A stretch of DNA of 64,000 bases from Chitinophaga sp. YR573 (GCF_900110995.1 NZ_FOJF01000003.1:930001-994000); one strand, 5' to 3'; counted from the first letter of the stretch, positions 37,659 to 46,966 are shown. Notes: generated by a model not told the origin, from the letters alone. Numbers and translations are program-made.

Positions 37659-38057
37659 ATGAAACAAATGGGACATAAAGAAAGAAATATCTCACCCAGA
37701 AAAATAGAAATTGCCAATCAGTTTTTGTTTGAGCTTGACAAACATCTAACCGAACTAAAAACGGGACAAGTAGAAAAGTCGATCAAACTCAATGAAATTG
37801 CAGAACGATTGTTTATAGTTCCTAATCATATGAGCGACACTGTAAGCGAAGTATTAGGCAAATCGCCTTGCGAAATCTACGAGAATAAATTAGTAGAAAT
37901 TGCCAAAGAAATGCTTGAAAATTCAAACAAGCCAGTCAACGAAATCGCAAGAACTTTAGATTACGATCCCTCTAATTTTACCAAATTCTTTAAGAGTTAT
38001 ACAGGATTAACGCCCTCTAAATACAGAAAGTCAAAAACAGAATACCTCACCATTTAA
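37659..38057 (+). CDS. Stand-alone AraC-type DNA-binding protein
   Basis: 132 residues comprising essentially only the AraC double helix-turn-helix (about 40-128): IKLNEIAERLFIVPNHMSD, NKPVNEIARTLDYDPSNFTK and FFKSYTGLTPSKYR. The usual sensory N-terminal domain is absent; only a ~35-residue helical leader precedes it. It may be a natural short regulator or a remnant that kept its DNA-binding half. It is 67 bp upstream of a short-chain dehydrogenase on the same strand, its likely target. Confidence 0.82.
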   Translation: MKQMGHKERNISPRKIEIANQFLFELDKHLTELKTGQVEKSIKLNEIAERLFIVPNHMSDTVSEVLGKSPCEIYENKLVEIAKEMLENSNKPVNEIARTLDYDPSNFTKFFKSYTGLTPSKYRKSKTEYLTI

Positions 38058-38077
38058 ACAGAATACCTCACCATTTA
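38036..38077 (+). repeat. 21-bp tandem duplication over a stop codon
   Basis: AACAGAATACCTCACCATTTA occurs twice back to back (38036-38056 and 38057-38077), the first copy containing the end of the AraC-type gene. It is a simple recent duplication that leaves the protein end unchanged. Confidence 0.8.
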
Positions 38078-38124
38078 TTTCCCTCAGGGCTTTCTAGTTT
38101 TGTCATCAATTAAATAATAAAATT

Positions 38125-38841
38125 ATGACAACAAAAAAGACAGTCCTGATTACAGGTGCCAATCAGGGACTTGGATTTGAAACAGCCAAACAATTAGCCG
38201 AGCTTGGTTATTATGTTTACATGGGAAGTCGTGATAAATCCAAAGGAATTGCGGCACAACAAAAATTAAATGAATCAGGACTTAGTAATGTGGAGTTTAT
38301 TGAGATAAACGTAACAGACATCAATTCAATAAAATCGGCAAAGCAGGAATTAGAAGCAAAAACACAACAATTAGATGTGCTAATCAATAATGCAGGCATC
38401 TCAGGGGGGATGCCTCAAAATATGTCCACATACGAAATGGAAAATTTGCGGAAAGTGTTTGAAACTAATTTTTTCGGAGCGGTGCAAACAACACAACAGT
38501 TTATTGATTTGCTAAAAAAATCTGCCGAACCACGAATAGTAAATGTTTCAAGCGGATTAGGTTCTCTCCATTTTAGTAATTCTCATGATTTTGCATTCTA
38601 TGCTTACGGATGTTCCAAAACAGCATTAAATGCCTTTACCGTAAGTTTAGCGAAGGAATTTCGGAATACAAATTTCAAAATAAACAGTGTTGAGCCGGGC
38701 TACACAGCAACAAACCTCAATCAATATCAAGGCACACAAACCGTAGAAGAAGCTGTTGGTATCATTGTAAAATCTGCAACCCTGGGGCATGATGCACCAA
38801 CAGGAAAGTTTTTCTGGAAAGAAGGCGAATTTGCCTGGTAA
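38125..38841 (+). CDS. Short-chain dehydrogenase/reductase
   Basis: 238 residues of the classical SDR family: the cofactor motif TGANQGLG (about 10-17), INNAGISGG, the catalytic serine region VNVSSGLG, and Tyr-x-x-x-Lys in YAYGCSKTALN, then EPGYTATNLN. The arginine after the first strand (MGSRDKSKG) suggests NADP. It probably reduces a carbonyl compound; substrate unknown. It follows the AraC-type regulator and shares its AT-rich composition, suggesting joint acquisition. Confidence 0.93.
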   Translation: MTTKKTVLITGANQGLGFETAKQLAELGYYVYMGSRDKSKGIAAQQKLNESGLSNVEFIEINVTDINSIKSAKQELEAKTQQLDVLINNAGISGGMPQNMSTYEMENLRKVFETNFFGAVQTTQQFIDLLKKSAEPRIVNVSSGLGSLHFSNSHDFAFYAYGCSKTALNAFTVSLAKEFRNTNFKINSVEPGYTATNLNQYQGTQTVEEAVGIIVKSATLGHDAPTGKFFWKEGEFAW

Positions 38842-38920
38842 AAAACTACCGCCAGGGGCATTTGCAATAGCATGGCCTGACATTGTAGCTTTTGTTTCAG
38901 CAGGCATTACGCTCCGGTAC

Positions 38921-39097
38921 CGGCGTCAGGAATCGAACCTGAAAACTATTCCTGTATAATGATTTAGATATTAGTTTATAAAAAATGAAGTTAGTTCGAA
39001 ATGAAAAAGGCTTTAAGTTCAACAACTTAAAGCCTTTTCTTTTCAGGTGCCCGGTAGCGGAAGATTTACGAACCAATTGGCATTGATATTTAATAAG
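38921..39097. repeat. Boundary element b: tRNA T-arm remnant, terminator and tRNA-3'-like sequence
   Basis: Read on the minus strand, 38926-38942 is a perfect T-arm (TCAGG-TTCGATT-CCTGA), but the rest of a tRNA is missing. A 15-bp perfect hairpin (AAAAGGCTTTAAGTT, 39005-39019 and 39024-39038, loop CAAC) follows, then GTGCCCGGTAGCGGAAG and ACGAACCAATTGGC (39047-39097), which aligns with the other boundary elements. Confidence 0.65.
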
Positions 39098-39174
39098 TTG
39101 CGGAAAATATAGTTTAAATCATTATCTACACATTAAGTGAGTTAAAGGTATCCCATTTATAATATGCTAATTTT

Positions 39175-39489
39175 TTAACTATAGTAACAGATATATGCTA
39201 CATCCGTATCACATATTACTTCAAATGATGTGTGTGCGGCTATTTCAAAAGCATCATCCTTCTTGTGTCTTAGCCAGTCGCTGCCGCTCACCCTTGTACT
39301 CATGTTACCTGAAATAATTACCATAGTCTCAAGCGAAGAAGTGTTAAATACATAAGTACCCTTTTTCATAACTCCGACGGTTGCTGTCCCTTTCTCTGTT
39401 TCGATGCCAAGGCTTTGAACTTTTCCATCAAAATATATATTATGCGAAACCTTATCCGTTATGTCTGAAGAACTATTTGAACTGCTCAT
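39175..39489 (-). CDS. ppnP: Pyrimidine/purine nucleoside phosphorylase (PpnP-like)
   Basis: 104 residues matching the PpnP/DUF1255 single-domain cupin: NIYFDGKVQSLGIETEKGTA, VGVMKKGTYVFNT, METMVIISGN-type ETMVIISGNM, and the closing AHTSFEVICDTDVAYICYY. PpnP phosphorolyses nucleosides to free base and ribose-1-phosphate in the cytoplasm. The length fits the family (about 95-105). A Ser-rich leader of about ten residues is unusual but harmless. Monocistronic, just after boundary element b. Confidence 0.85.
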   Translation of the reverse strand: MSSSNSSSDITDKVSHNIYFDGKVQSLGIETEKGTATVGVMKKGTYVFNTSSLETMVIISGNMSTRVSGSDWLRHKKDDAFEIAAHTSFEVICDTDVAYICYYS

Positions 39490-39647
39490 AATTTTAATTT
39501 ATTAAACGTCAATAATTTTTGGATGCCCTAAATTAATTTATTCCATGACAGGGAATTGTAAAAAAATATGAATCGATTTCTTTCCAATAGTTAAAGTTAA
39601 TATACCTTTCAACCCACCTGTAGTGGTCAAAGTTATTATACTTCACA

Positions 39648-40004
39648 TCAAGCTGTTTTTAAAGTAGGATGTTGATCAGGATTTTCAAGATACTGTGTTC
39701 CCCAATCGTCCATTATCTTAATAACAGGAAGTAACGACATCCCTAAATTGGTTAAGGAATATTCAACTTTAGGAGGCAGTACCGGAAAAATTACTTTCTC
39801 AATAATACCGTGTTCTTCCAGCTCAGACAGCTGCTGATACAAAACTCTCCTTGTAGCCTTCGGATTTAACCGCTGTAATTCACTTGGTCTTTTTAGTCCT
39901 CTGGAAATATTATGGATCAAACACGGTTTCCATTTGCCGCCAATAATTTCCATAATCATAGCCATCCCACAATCCAGGTCCTTGGGAATTTTTCTATTGC
40001 TCAT
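39648..40004 (-). CDS. HxlR-family transcriptional regulator
   Basis: 118 residues from the ATG at 40004 (MSNRKIPKDLDCGMAMIMEI), chosen because the HxlR domain starts there; the open frame extends upstream without conservation. It has the winged helix-turn-helix of HxlR proteins: IIGGKWKPCLIHNIS, SELQRLNPKATRRVLYQQLS, VEYSLTNLGMSL. The Cys near the N-terminus (DCGM) is the position that senses electrophiles in several HxlR/YodB members. It is divergent from the metallo-hydrolase at 40146, its likely target. Confidence 0.92.
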   Translation of the reverse strand: MSNRKIPKDLDCGMAMIMEIIGGKWKPCLIHNISRGLKRPSELQRLNPKATRRVLYQQLSELEEHGIIEKVIFPVLPPKVEYSLTNLGMSLLPVIKIMDDWGTQYLENPDQHPTLKTA

Positions 40005-40094
40005 ACCAATACTGATTTGTAGCATAAAATTAGGCATTAAAAGCATATTAGCTATAGGGATAATTTTAGCCCTATGATATAATGGAGTACGTAC

Positions 40095-40125
40095 TTGTCT
40101 GCTATGCACTAAGCCTATAGTTTTG
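40095..40125 (+). promoter_or_regulatory. Promoter of the metallo-hydrolase gene with adjoining palindrome
   Basis: TTG (40095-40097) and TAGTTTTG (40118-40125), 20 bp apart, match the Bacteroidota consensus. The palindrome AGTACGTACT (40086-40095) overlaps the -33 motif and lies in the shared HxlR/hydrolase intergenic region: a candidate HxlR operator. Confidence 0.5.
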
Positions 40126-40145
40126 CATTCATTAAAATTTAAACA

Positions 40146-41096
40146 ATGAAAAAATTAAAACTAATAATTAGTTGTATGTTTCTTGCATATACTACTACCG
40201 CCCAGGATCAATCAAAAGTATTTACCCAACCCACCAGCTATCATATGTTGTTGGGTGATATTGAAATTATTGCATTTTCCGACGGTAGTATTCCGCTAGA
40301 CTTAAATAAGGTACTGACAAATACAACGCCTGCTGAAATTGAAAAGCTTACTAAAGACAATTTTCAAACATCAGTGATAGAAGCCTCTGTCAATGCCTAT
40401 CTCATCAAAACGGCCGGTAAATTAATTTTGGTGGATGCCGGTACTGCGGGGCTTTACGGACCAGCGCTTGGATATCTGCCAGCAAATCTTACTAAAGCAG
40501 GTTATAAACCTGAACAGATAGATGCCATATTAATTACCCATATTCACACTGATCATACAGGTGGTCTGATGGATGGAGATAAAATGCTATTCCCAAACGC
40601 TACATTGTACGTAAGCAAAAAAGAAGCTGATTATTGGCTGAGTGAGGAAAATTATGCCCATGCGCCTGCCAGATTAAAGAAGTACTTCGATGAAGCCCGT
40701 TTAAAAATGACACCTTATGTAAAGGAAGGCAAAGTAAAAACATTTGATTATGGGGCAGAACTTTTTCCTGGTATATTACCTGTTGCAAGCCCGGGACATA
40801 CACCTGGTCATACTTTTTATCAGGTATCATGTAAAGGTGAGAAAATTATGTTCTGGGGCGATATTATGCATGCTGCCCCAATACAGTTTGCTAACCCTGA
40901 TGTTACTATTGCTTTTGACGTAGACCCTCAGGCAGCTGCTGCAATGCGGAAAAAAGCATTTCAGGAAGCCGCTAAGGAAAAATATTGGGTAGCAGGAGAC
41001 CATTTATCATTCCCGGGTATTGGACATATTCGTAAAACAGGGCAGGCGTATATCTGGTATCCTATTATTTACTCAACTACCGGTATAGGGCAATAA
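40146..41096 (+). CDS. Exported metallo-beta-lactamase-fold hydrolase
   Basis: 316 residues with a signal peptide (about 1-19, TTTAQ). The metal-binding motif is THIHTDHTGG (His132, His134, Asp136, His137), with LVDAGTAGLYG before it, GHTPGHTFYQV (His about 220) and a later aspartate and histidine in FWGDIMHAAPIQF and GDHLSFPGIGHI. This resembles MBL-fold lactonase-like hydrolases that often pair with HxlR regulators. The substrate (lactone, ester or other) is unknown. Confidence 0.88.
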   Translation: MKKLKLIISCMFLAYTTTAQDQSKVFTQPTSYHMLLGDIEIIAFSDGSIPLDLNKVLTNTTPAEIEKLTKDNFQTSVIEASVNAYLIKTAGKLILVDAGTAGLYGPALGYLPANLTKAGYKPEQIDAILITHIHTDHTGGLMDGDKMLFPNATLYVSKKEADYWLSEENYAHAPARLKKYFDEARLKMTPYVKEGKVKTFDYGAELFPGILPVASPGHTPGHTFYQVSCKGEKIMFWGDIMHAAPIQFANPDVTIAFDVDPQAAAAMRKKAFQEAAKEKYWVAGDHLSFPGIGHIRKTGQAYIWYPIIYSTTGIGQ

Positions 41097-41210
41097 TGAA
41101 AAAACTTTTCAATTTCTATTCAAGTAATAATAATAATTGATAGATTCCGCCGAACCCAAGACATGTTGATAATCAACAAATTGACCCAGAATGAGAAATG
41201 TCTTAAAACA

Positions 41211-41295
41211 TAGAACCCGCTACTAGAGCGGGTTCTATATTTCGGTGCCCGGTAGCGGTAGATTATCGAGCCAAATGTTATTGATTATAAATATG
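41211..41295. repeat. Boundary element c: terminator hairpin plus tRNA-3'-like sequence
   Basis: Perfect 11-bp arms (TAGAACCCGCT / AGCGGGTTCTA, loop ACTAG, 41211-41237), then GTGCCCGGTAGCGGTAG, ATCGAGCCAAATG and TTGATTATAAATATG (41245-41295), aligning with elements a, b and d. Confidence 0.65.
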
Positions 41296-41390
41296 TTATA
41301 TAGGAATTAGATTAATTTATTGGAATAAATCAATCATCTCTTTGTTTTAATTAATGCCCGCAAACCAATTCTCTGTTAATTAATTAAAAC

Positions 41391-42782
41391 TCACTCCCCC
41401 TTTGTAAAAGTGAACGGTTCATTAGTTTGAACAGAGCTACCTACTATACTCACAATAATCCTGTAAGTACCTACTGTTAAATTAGGTACATATAACTTTA
41501 TTTGATTAGCATCATTCGAAATTGATAAGCCATAAATGTTGCCTATGCCAGTTGCAAAATCAACAAATTTAACAAAGGCAGCATTGCCTGGATTTACGTT
41601 TGCCAGATTTGTTCCTGTAATAGTCATTTCTGTAAAATAAGTTCCGGAATGAGGAGTGAAAGATGTTATACTGGGGACGATTACCTCAAATAAATCGTTC
41701 GCTGTGGCCGTCATGCCAGCCACCACAACCTTGACAGTATATTTTCCTGCGGCCACTCCTTCGGGCACCTTTGTATATAAGTCGGAATGGTCAGGCACAC
41801 CCAGCTTGGCATCTATAGTAGTATTGCCAAATATGATCTGTGCTGTCTTGTATGATTTTCTGAACCCTTTGCCGCGTATATCATAATATTGTCCGGAGAA
41901 ACCTGATTTAATGGTGATAGAATCAATAACAGGTGCTTTTAACTGGAAATCACTGGTTGACGTAAGGTTGGTAAGGCCGGAAATAAGTTGAATTTTAGCA
42001 GATGCCGCTTCTATTTCATCCGGCACAACGACCTTCACAGAAGTTTCAGCCGCACTCACAACCTGTGCTTGTACATTTCCGAAATTAACCGTTAAAGCAT
42101 CAGGATTGGTATCAAGATGTTCACCCTCGAGCGTAATTGTATCCCCGATAAATGCAGTTTGAGGCGAAAAACTGGTGAAAGTCGGTGTTCCGGGAAGTAT
42201 AACCTTGAACAATTCTGGAGCAGAGGCTTTCAATCCTGCCAAGCTTACTGAAATAGCATATTTTCCTGCAGGGATGCTATCCGGTACTTTTATGATTAAA
42301 CCGGTATGACTTTGATCAATAGCGGTTAGCAGCTTGTCTCCAAAGTATATTTGTGTAAATTTGGTTGAACTGCTGAATCCTTTTCCTGTTATTATTACTT
42401 GCTGCCCTGCTACACCTGAATCACAGGAAAGAGATTGAATAACCGGTGCTTTCAGCTTGAAATCGTTAGCTAGTATAATCTCGTTAGTACCTGAATATAA
42501 ATGAATTTTAACAGCCGATTCTTCAATATTATCGGGTACAACAACTTTTACAGATGTTTCAGATACGCTGATTATATCGACAAGCACTGTTCCGAATTGA
42601 ATCAATAGTGCTCTAGGGTCGGTGCCGAGATTTTTTCCTGCAATACTAATTGTATCTCCTATAAATGCAGTTAATGTGGAAGGATTTCCATTTGACGGAT
42701 CGGTAGTTTTATCCTTTTTGCTACATGCAATAAATGAGATTGTGTAAATCAAGACTAAAATAAAGGGGAATCTTTTTTTCAT
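41391..42782 (-). CDS. IPT/TIG-repeat surface lipoprotein
   Basis: 463 residues with a lipoprotein signal ending FIAC (Cys20). Five IPT/TIG immunoglobulin-like domains follow, marked by repeats such as AFIGDTISIAGKNLGTDP, SGVAGQQVIITGKGFSSSTK, AFIGDTITLEGEHLDTNP, SGFSGQYYDIRGKGFRKSYK and SGTYFTEMTITGTNL. Domains 1 and 3, and 2 and 4, are near copies, implying duplication of a two-domain block. In Bacteroidota such lipoproteins are often surface glycan-binding proteins. No SusCD pair is nearby. It is bounded on its 3' side by element c. Confidence 0.88.
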   Translation of the reverse strand: MKKRFPFILVLIYTISFIACSKKDKTTDPSNGNPSTLTAFIGDTISIAGKNLGTDPRALLIQFGTVLVDIISVSETSVKVVVPDNIEESAVKIHLYSGTNEIILANDFKLKAPVIQSLSCDSGVAGQQVIITGKGFSSSTKFTQIYFGDKLLTAIDQSHTGLIIKVPDSIPAGKYAISVSLAGLKASAPELFKVILPGTPTFTSFSPQTAFIGDTITLEGEHLDTNPDALTVNFGNVQAQVVSAAETSVKVVVPDEIEAASAKIQLISGLTNLTSTSDFQLKAPVIDSITIKSGFSGQYYDIRGKGFRKSYKTAQIIFGNTTIDAKLGVPDHSDLYTKVPEGVAAGKYTVKVVVAGMTATANDLFEVIVPSITSFTPHSGTYFTEMTITGTNLANVNPGNAAFVKFVDFATGIGNIYGLSISNDANQIKLYVPNLTVGTYRIIVSIVGSSVQTNEPFTFTKGE

Positions 42783-43228
42783 GGTTAATTATTTAAAATT
42801 TGAGCGACTCGCTTTTGAGGGATAACCCGAAAGCTTATGTATAATAGAGCGATCATCTTTATTGTAATATTATTCAACCTGATCGTTCTGCTACCTATAA
42901 GACAAAGAATTTCCTAAACTTCCTACGTGATATGTTTATGATGATAAAATAAATTTATTGTCTTGATAAAATGGATACTCATTAAATAATTGATTAACGT
43001 TAATGTCAGAAAATCTCCAACCCCTTACTGATAAGGATGCTGCATAATTCCTTATGGATAAAGAGGCTTGCCAGGCGGTACAAAAGCAACCTTTTCAGAT
43101 AAGCAAGGGCATTAGCGAAAACGTTGTGGGGTGAAGTCTTTTTCTGACCACTTACTTTTAATTTGATTATTGGCATACTTCAATTTTATAAAAATTAATG
43201 AAGTGCGAAGTTCGCCTTAAAGAACACT
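42783..43228. other. Long intergenic stretch, no gene found
   Basis: About 445 bp upstream of the IPT lipoprotein. I see no convincing coding frame or structure besides the short Crp-like fragment that begins at 43229. Confidence 0.5.
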
Positions 43229-43317
43229 TTATTTATTGATGTATGTTAAGAGTTTGATCCTGCTCAAAGATTCGGGTTTAACGCCTAAATAAGAAGCAAT
43301 GTGGTTTCCCGGATATT
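43229..43317 (-). pseudogene. Crp/Fnr-type C-terminal fragment, inverted copy of the neighbouring regulator's end
   Basis: The minus strand reads YPGNHIASYLGVKPESLSRI then KLLTYINK and stop. This is nearly identical to the last residues of the intact regulator at 43459-44067 (HIASYLGIKPESLSRIKLL), but in opposite orientation. It is therefore an inverted partial duplicate or the remnant of a second closely related regulator. Confidence 0.8.
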
Positions 43318-43458
43318 GGGAGGACAAGCCTTTAAGTCTTCCTGATGCCGAATTTTTGGGAACATAAAAAACTTATTGGGTATAGAAAACATACACGATC
43401 AATTTCGCCTTCCGTTACCAATTTGTTTTATCTTTAATAGATACTAATAATTGTCAGT

Positions 43459-44067
43459 ATGAATACAGAAAGTCTTTTGGTTGATGAACTCAACGCTTTG
43501 GACAGGGTGCTCAAGGATGTTGTCGGATTAAACGAGCGATATGTAGCAGAATTCAAGCAAATCATGTTTCGTAAACACTTAAGTAAAAAAGAGTTTCTGA
43601 TCAGCGAGGGCACTATCTGCAATTTTATCGGAGTTGTTATTTCAGGAGCTATGCGTTCATTTATACGCGCGGGCCAAACAGACGAATTTAATAATGATTT
43701 TTATTTTGAGCATGATTTTGTAAGTGCTTACACCAGTTTCTTAACTTCCCAGCCTACAAATTGTAACATCCAGGCCCTAACGGATGTGAATGTAGTTTAC
43801 ATTACCGCAGAGCAATATCAGGGATTGCTTTCACTGGATAATGAATGGTTTAAACTAGGCAAATACATATCTGAAACATTTTTTATCAGGAAGTGTAAAC
43901 GGGAAACCTCATTTTTAAAGAATACAGCGGCTAAAAGGTTTGAAAGTGTACTGCAGTTATATCCGGGAATTGAGCAACGGGTTTCGCAATATCATATTGC
44001 TTCCTATTTGGGCATTAAACCTGAATCCTTGAGCCGGATCAAACTCTTAACATACATCAATAAATAA
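43459..44067 (+). CDS. Crp/Fnr-family transcriptional regulator
   Basis: 202 residues: an N-terminal cyclic-nucleotide-binding-like beta-barrel (about 25-125; FLISEGTICNFIGVVISGAM) and a C-terminal helix-turn-helix (about 165-202; HIASYLGIKPESLSRI). The cAMP-contact residues of true Crp are not evident, so the ligand is unknown; this Bacteroidota group is common near detoxification genes. It is upstream of, and co-oriented with, the tautomerase-cupin-hydrolase-pirin-reductase run, which it probably controls. Confidence 0.9.
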   Translation: MNTESLLVDELNALDRVLKDVVGLNERYVAEFKQIMFRKHLSKKEFLISEGTICNFIGVVISGAMRSFIRAGQTDEFNNDFYFEHDFVSAYTSFLTSQPTNCNIQALTDVNVVYITAEQYQGLLSLDNEWFKLGKYISETFFIRKCKRETSFLKNTAAKRFESVLQLYPGIEQRVSQYHIASYLGIKPESLSRIKLLTYINK

Positions 44068-44118
44068 CGGCAATTTAATACGGAGGTTTGTACTTCATTA
44101 TTTACTAAATACTGAAGT

Positions 44119-44547
44119 ATGCCAATAATCGAATTAAAAGTAAGCGGTCAGGAAGATCCAACTTTAGCGCAAGAACTCATTAACGAAATTAGTCGTCTTA
44201 CCAAAGAAGTTTTAAAGAAGAAGCCTGAAGTTACAGTAGTCACCGTATCATTTGTCCCGGATTATCTTTGGTTCATTAATTCTGTATCTCTGGCTGTATT
44301 AAAAACAAAAAGTTTCCATCTTAATATCAAATTATCGGATTCCAGCAACCTTAAAATTGACAAAGCTGATTATATTCAGGCTGTCCACAAATCCTTAACC
44401 TCCCTGCTGAGAAGTATCCATCCTGTAAGTTATACTGCCATTCAGGAAATGAAAGCAGATGCCTATGGTTACGAAGGATTAACGATAGAGTATAAATATA
44501 TTAATAACCAAAGGAAAAATGATGACATATCCGCTCCCATCGTTTGA
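44119..44547 (+). CDS. Tautomerase-superfamily protein (double 4-OT-like)
   Basis: 142 residues beginning MPIIELKVSG, so after Met removal the catalytic Pro-1 of the tautomerase (4-oxalocrotonate tautomerase) superfamily is exposed. The length, about twice a 62-residue monomer, and a second beta-alpha-beta unit (SFHLNIKLSDSSN onward) fit a fused two-unit member such as cis-CaaD-like enzymes. It probably isomerises enol or ketone intermediates of aromatic or electrophile breakdown. First gene after the Crp-type regulator, 51 bp away. Confidence 0.8.
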   Translation: MPIIELKVSGQEDPTLAQELINEISRLTKEVLKKKPEVTVVTVSFVPDYLWFINSVSLAVLKTKSFHLNIKLSDSSNLKIDKADYIQAVHKSLTSLLRSIHPVSYTAIQEMKADAYGYEGLTIEYKYINNQRKNDDISAPIV

Positions 44548-44653
44548 AATCAATATTACCTATCATTGACTGGTGTGCGGCACTTAAATTACGGCATTTA
44601 GCCAGAAAATATTGAATAAAAAAACTTGATAAACACTATTAATAAATATCAAT

Positions 44654-45160
44654 ATGGAAAACTCAAAGCCGTCGCCCATAACCGTTGACCCTAAAGGCGG
44701 ACAAATATTATCAATCGTAGGCGATAACTATCGCATCCTTGTCTCGGGAAAGCAAACCAACGGTGCATTTGCTGCTATCGACATGCTGATACCTCCTCAA
44801 AGCGGCCCGGGACCTCATTCTCATGCCAATTTTTATGAATCTTTTTATATCGTAGATGGCGAGCTGGAGGTTCATTCTGAAGCCGGATCTTATAAGGCAA
44901 CAAAGGGTTCCTTTGTGGTCATACCTGAAGGTGGTGTAGTGCATTACTTTAAAAATGTAAGTGATAAGGTAGCTCACTTGCTTTGTACAGTAGTCCCTGC
45001 CGGGTTGGAAGAATTTTTTGAAGAAATAGGGGAACCTGTGGCTGCCGGTGAATTTCTTCCACCGTTGCCTATGGACACAGAAGCTATAAAAAAACTACAA
45101 GCAATCGCTCAAAAACATGGGCAGGTAGTTTATCCGCCAGATTTTCTTGATAAGAAGTAA
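44654..45160 (+). CDS. Cupin-domain protein
   Basis: 168 residues with one cupin barrel: metal motif 1 in GPGPHSHANFYESFYIVDGE (His, His, Glu) and motif 2 in VIPEGGVVHYFKNVSD (His). Small single cupins of this type are often quercetin-dioxygenase-like or act as isomerases; the reaction here is unknown. Cytoplasmic. It lies in the presumed Crp-controlled cluster between the tautomerase and the esterase. Confidence 0.88.
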   Translation: MENSKPSPITVDPKGGQILSIVGDNYRILVSGKQTNGAFAAIDMLIPPQSGPGPHSHANFYESFYIVDGELEVHSEAGSYKATKGSFVVIPEGGVVHYFKNVSDKVAHLLCTVVPAGLEEFFEEIGEPVAAGEFLPPLPMDTEAIKKLQAIAQKHGQVVYPPDFLDKK

Positions 45161-45306
45161 CAAATCTTTTAGATACAGTGATATAGTTAACAACAAACTG
45201 AAAATGTCCGATACCGTCTGGCGGATTGGACTATTTTTCAGGCGTAGCGTGCTATTTTAAATTTGGCATCCTGTCGACCTTTGACATATCATTAAAATCT
45301 AATCAA

Positions 45307-46212
45307 ATGGCACTTTCCGAAGAAGTATTAAAAACAATAGCCTACGCAGAGGCGCACGGTTATGATAAACTAAACCTTTTGCCGCCGCAACAAACCAGGG
45401 ATATGATGAAACAGGCACCGGCAAACCCGAACCCGACAGCAGTTGGACAGGTGATCAATACAATAATAGAAAAAGACCAGATCCCGGTAAGAATTTATAT
45501 CCCCAAAGGAAGCGGCCCCTTCCCGGTGATAACTTATTTTCATGGGGGCGGTTTCGTACTCCTGAGTTTAGATACACATGATGAAATTTGCCGGCAGCTT
45601 TGCGCTAATACAGCTGCTGTGGTCATGTCAGTAGATTACAAACTGGCACCAGAGCATCCATACCCCGAGGGGCCGGAAAGTTCTGTTACAGCAACACTTT
45701 GGATGCTTGAAAACGCAAAAAAATATAACGCAATTGGCGAAAAAATGGCCGTAGCCGGGGATAGTGCCGGGGGGTATATGGCTCTTTACGTAGCACAAAA
45801 ATTGACAGCTGCCGGAGTTGTACTCAAGGCCCAATTTGCCACCTATCCAGTAACAGATCACTATTCATCACATCATGCTTCCTGGGAAGAAAATAAGGAT
45901 GGTTATGTTTTGACTGCGGAAATGATGAAATGGTTTTGGGATAATTATCTAACCGATCCGGCTAAATTCGATGAAGCATCGCCTTTAAGGACGACCGACC
46001 TTTCGGGTTTGCCTCCGGCATTGATCATGACGGCAAACTATGATCCCCTGAGAGATGAAGGGAAAGCCTATGCAGATAAGTTGCAAAAGGCAGGTGTCCC
46101 TACAGTTTATCAAAATTACGAAAATGTCCATGGATTTTTTGGGACAGGTTCGATAGGACAACAGGCGATGCAGGAAGCCAGTAACTTTTTAAAGGATAAA
46201 TTAAACAATTAA
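45307..46212 (+). CDS. Alpha/beta hydrolase, hormone-sensitive-lipase-type esterase
   Basis: 301 residues from the ATG at 45307 (MALSEEVLKTIAYAEAHG); an upstream frame exists but lacks conservation. HSL-family motifs are present: oxyanion YFHGGGFVL, nucleophile elbow VAGDSAGGYM, and later catalytic Asp and His in TANYDPLRDEG and ENVHGFFG. It hydrolyses short-chain esters or lactones in the cytoplasm. The stop is 5 bp before the pirin gene, so they are co-translated or co-transcribed. Confidence 0.9.
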   Translation: MALSEEVLKTIAYAEAHGYDKLNLLPPQQTRDMMKQAPANPNPTAVGQVINTIIEKDQIPVRIYIPKGSGPFPVITYFHGGGFVLLSLDTHDEICRQLCANTAAVVMSVDYKLAPEHPYPEGPESSVTATLWMLENAKKYNAIGEKMAVAGDSAGGYMALYVAQKLTAAGVVLKAQFATYPVTDHYSSHHASWEENKDGYVLTAEMMKWFWDNYLTDPAKFDEASPLRTTDLSGLPPALIMTANYDPLRDEGKAYADKLQKAGVPTVYQNYENVHGFFGTGSIGQQAMQEASNFLKDKLNN

Positions 46213-46217
46213 TCATA

Positions 46218-46865
46218 GTGCAAATAATTTCAAATCAGCAAAAGATCGTAAAGAAAAACGGTGGCTTCGGCATCGAAATACTTTTTCCCGGTAAAGGGAT
46301 GGGTTCCGAAGATTCGGGTATCGGTACCATTGGACGAATCGACCAGGCAACAGTTACACCCGGTACGCTGGTATCGATGCACCCGCATAAAGATGATGAA
46401 ATACTAACCTATATTAGAAGTGGCGTTGTTGAGCATAAGGATACAGAAGGGAATATCGAGATTATCACGAATAAAAGATTAATGATGATGAATGCTGGCA
46501 CACAATTCCAGCATGAAGAGCTGGTTTTGCAAGAGGGTGGTGTGCTTAGTGCCTTACAGATATTTATTCGTCCGGAAATTGGTGGACTGATCCCGAAAGT
46601 ACAGTTTTATGATTTTCCTGAAGCGATAAGCCGGAATGAATGGCGGGAGGTTGCCGGAAAGGATGATCCGTTTCCTTTACAGATCAGAAGCAATACCTGG
46701 ATCTATGACATTAGACTGGAACAGGGAAAACAGCAATCACTGCCGGTTTTACCATTAAAAGATGCTACATGCCTGGTGTATTTATTCGACGGACTACTTG
46801 CGATCAACGAAAATATCAATATTCAAAAAGGAGAAAGCCTGGTTGTTGAAGACGAGATAATTTAG
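46218..46865 (+). CDS. Pirin-like bicupin protein
   Basis: 215 residues starting with GTG, 5 bp after the esterase stop. It has the pirin-type pattern: GIGTIGRIDQATVTPGT, MHPHKDDEILTYIRSGVVEH (metal ligands) and GTQFQHEE. The C-terminal cupin half is degenerate. YhaK/pirin proteins are linked to redox or quercetinase-like activity. It is shorter than classical pirins (about 230-290). It belongs to the same presumed detoxification cluster. Confidence 0.85.
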   Translation: MQIISNQQKIVKKNGGFGIEILFPGKGMGSEDSGIGTIGRIDQATVTPGTLVSMHPHKDDEILTYIRSGVVEHKDTEGNIEIITNKRLMMMNAGTQFQHEELVLQEGGVLSALQIFIRPEIGGLIPKVQFYDFPEAISRNEWREVAGKDDPFPLQIRSNTWIYDIRLEQGKQQSLPVLPLKDATCLVYLFDGLLAINENINIQKGESLVVEDEII

Positions 46866-46966
46866 CTTAAAGCCGTCGAGGATTGCAATATTGTACTATT
46901 TGTAACTGATCATAATGCAAGGGTATTTAAAGAAGGTATGTACAGTGGTAACATAAACAGAACAAA

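Noticed and set aside
38921..38945. A tRNA gene on the minus strand
   Set aside because: Only the T-arm and a few acceptor-like bases are present; the AT-rich sequence on its 5' side has no anticodon or D-arm.
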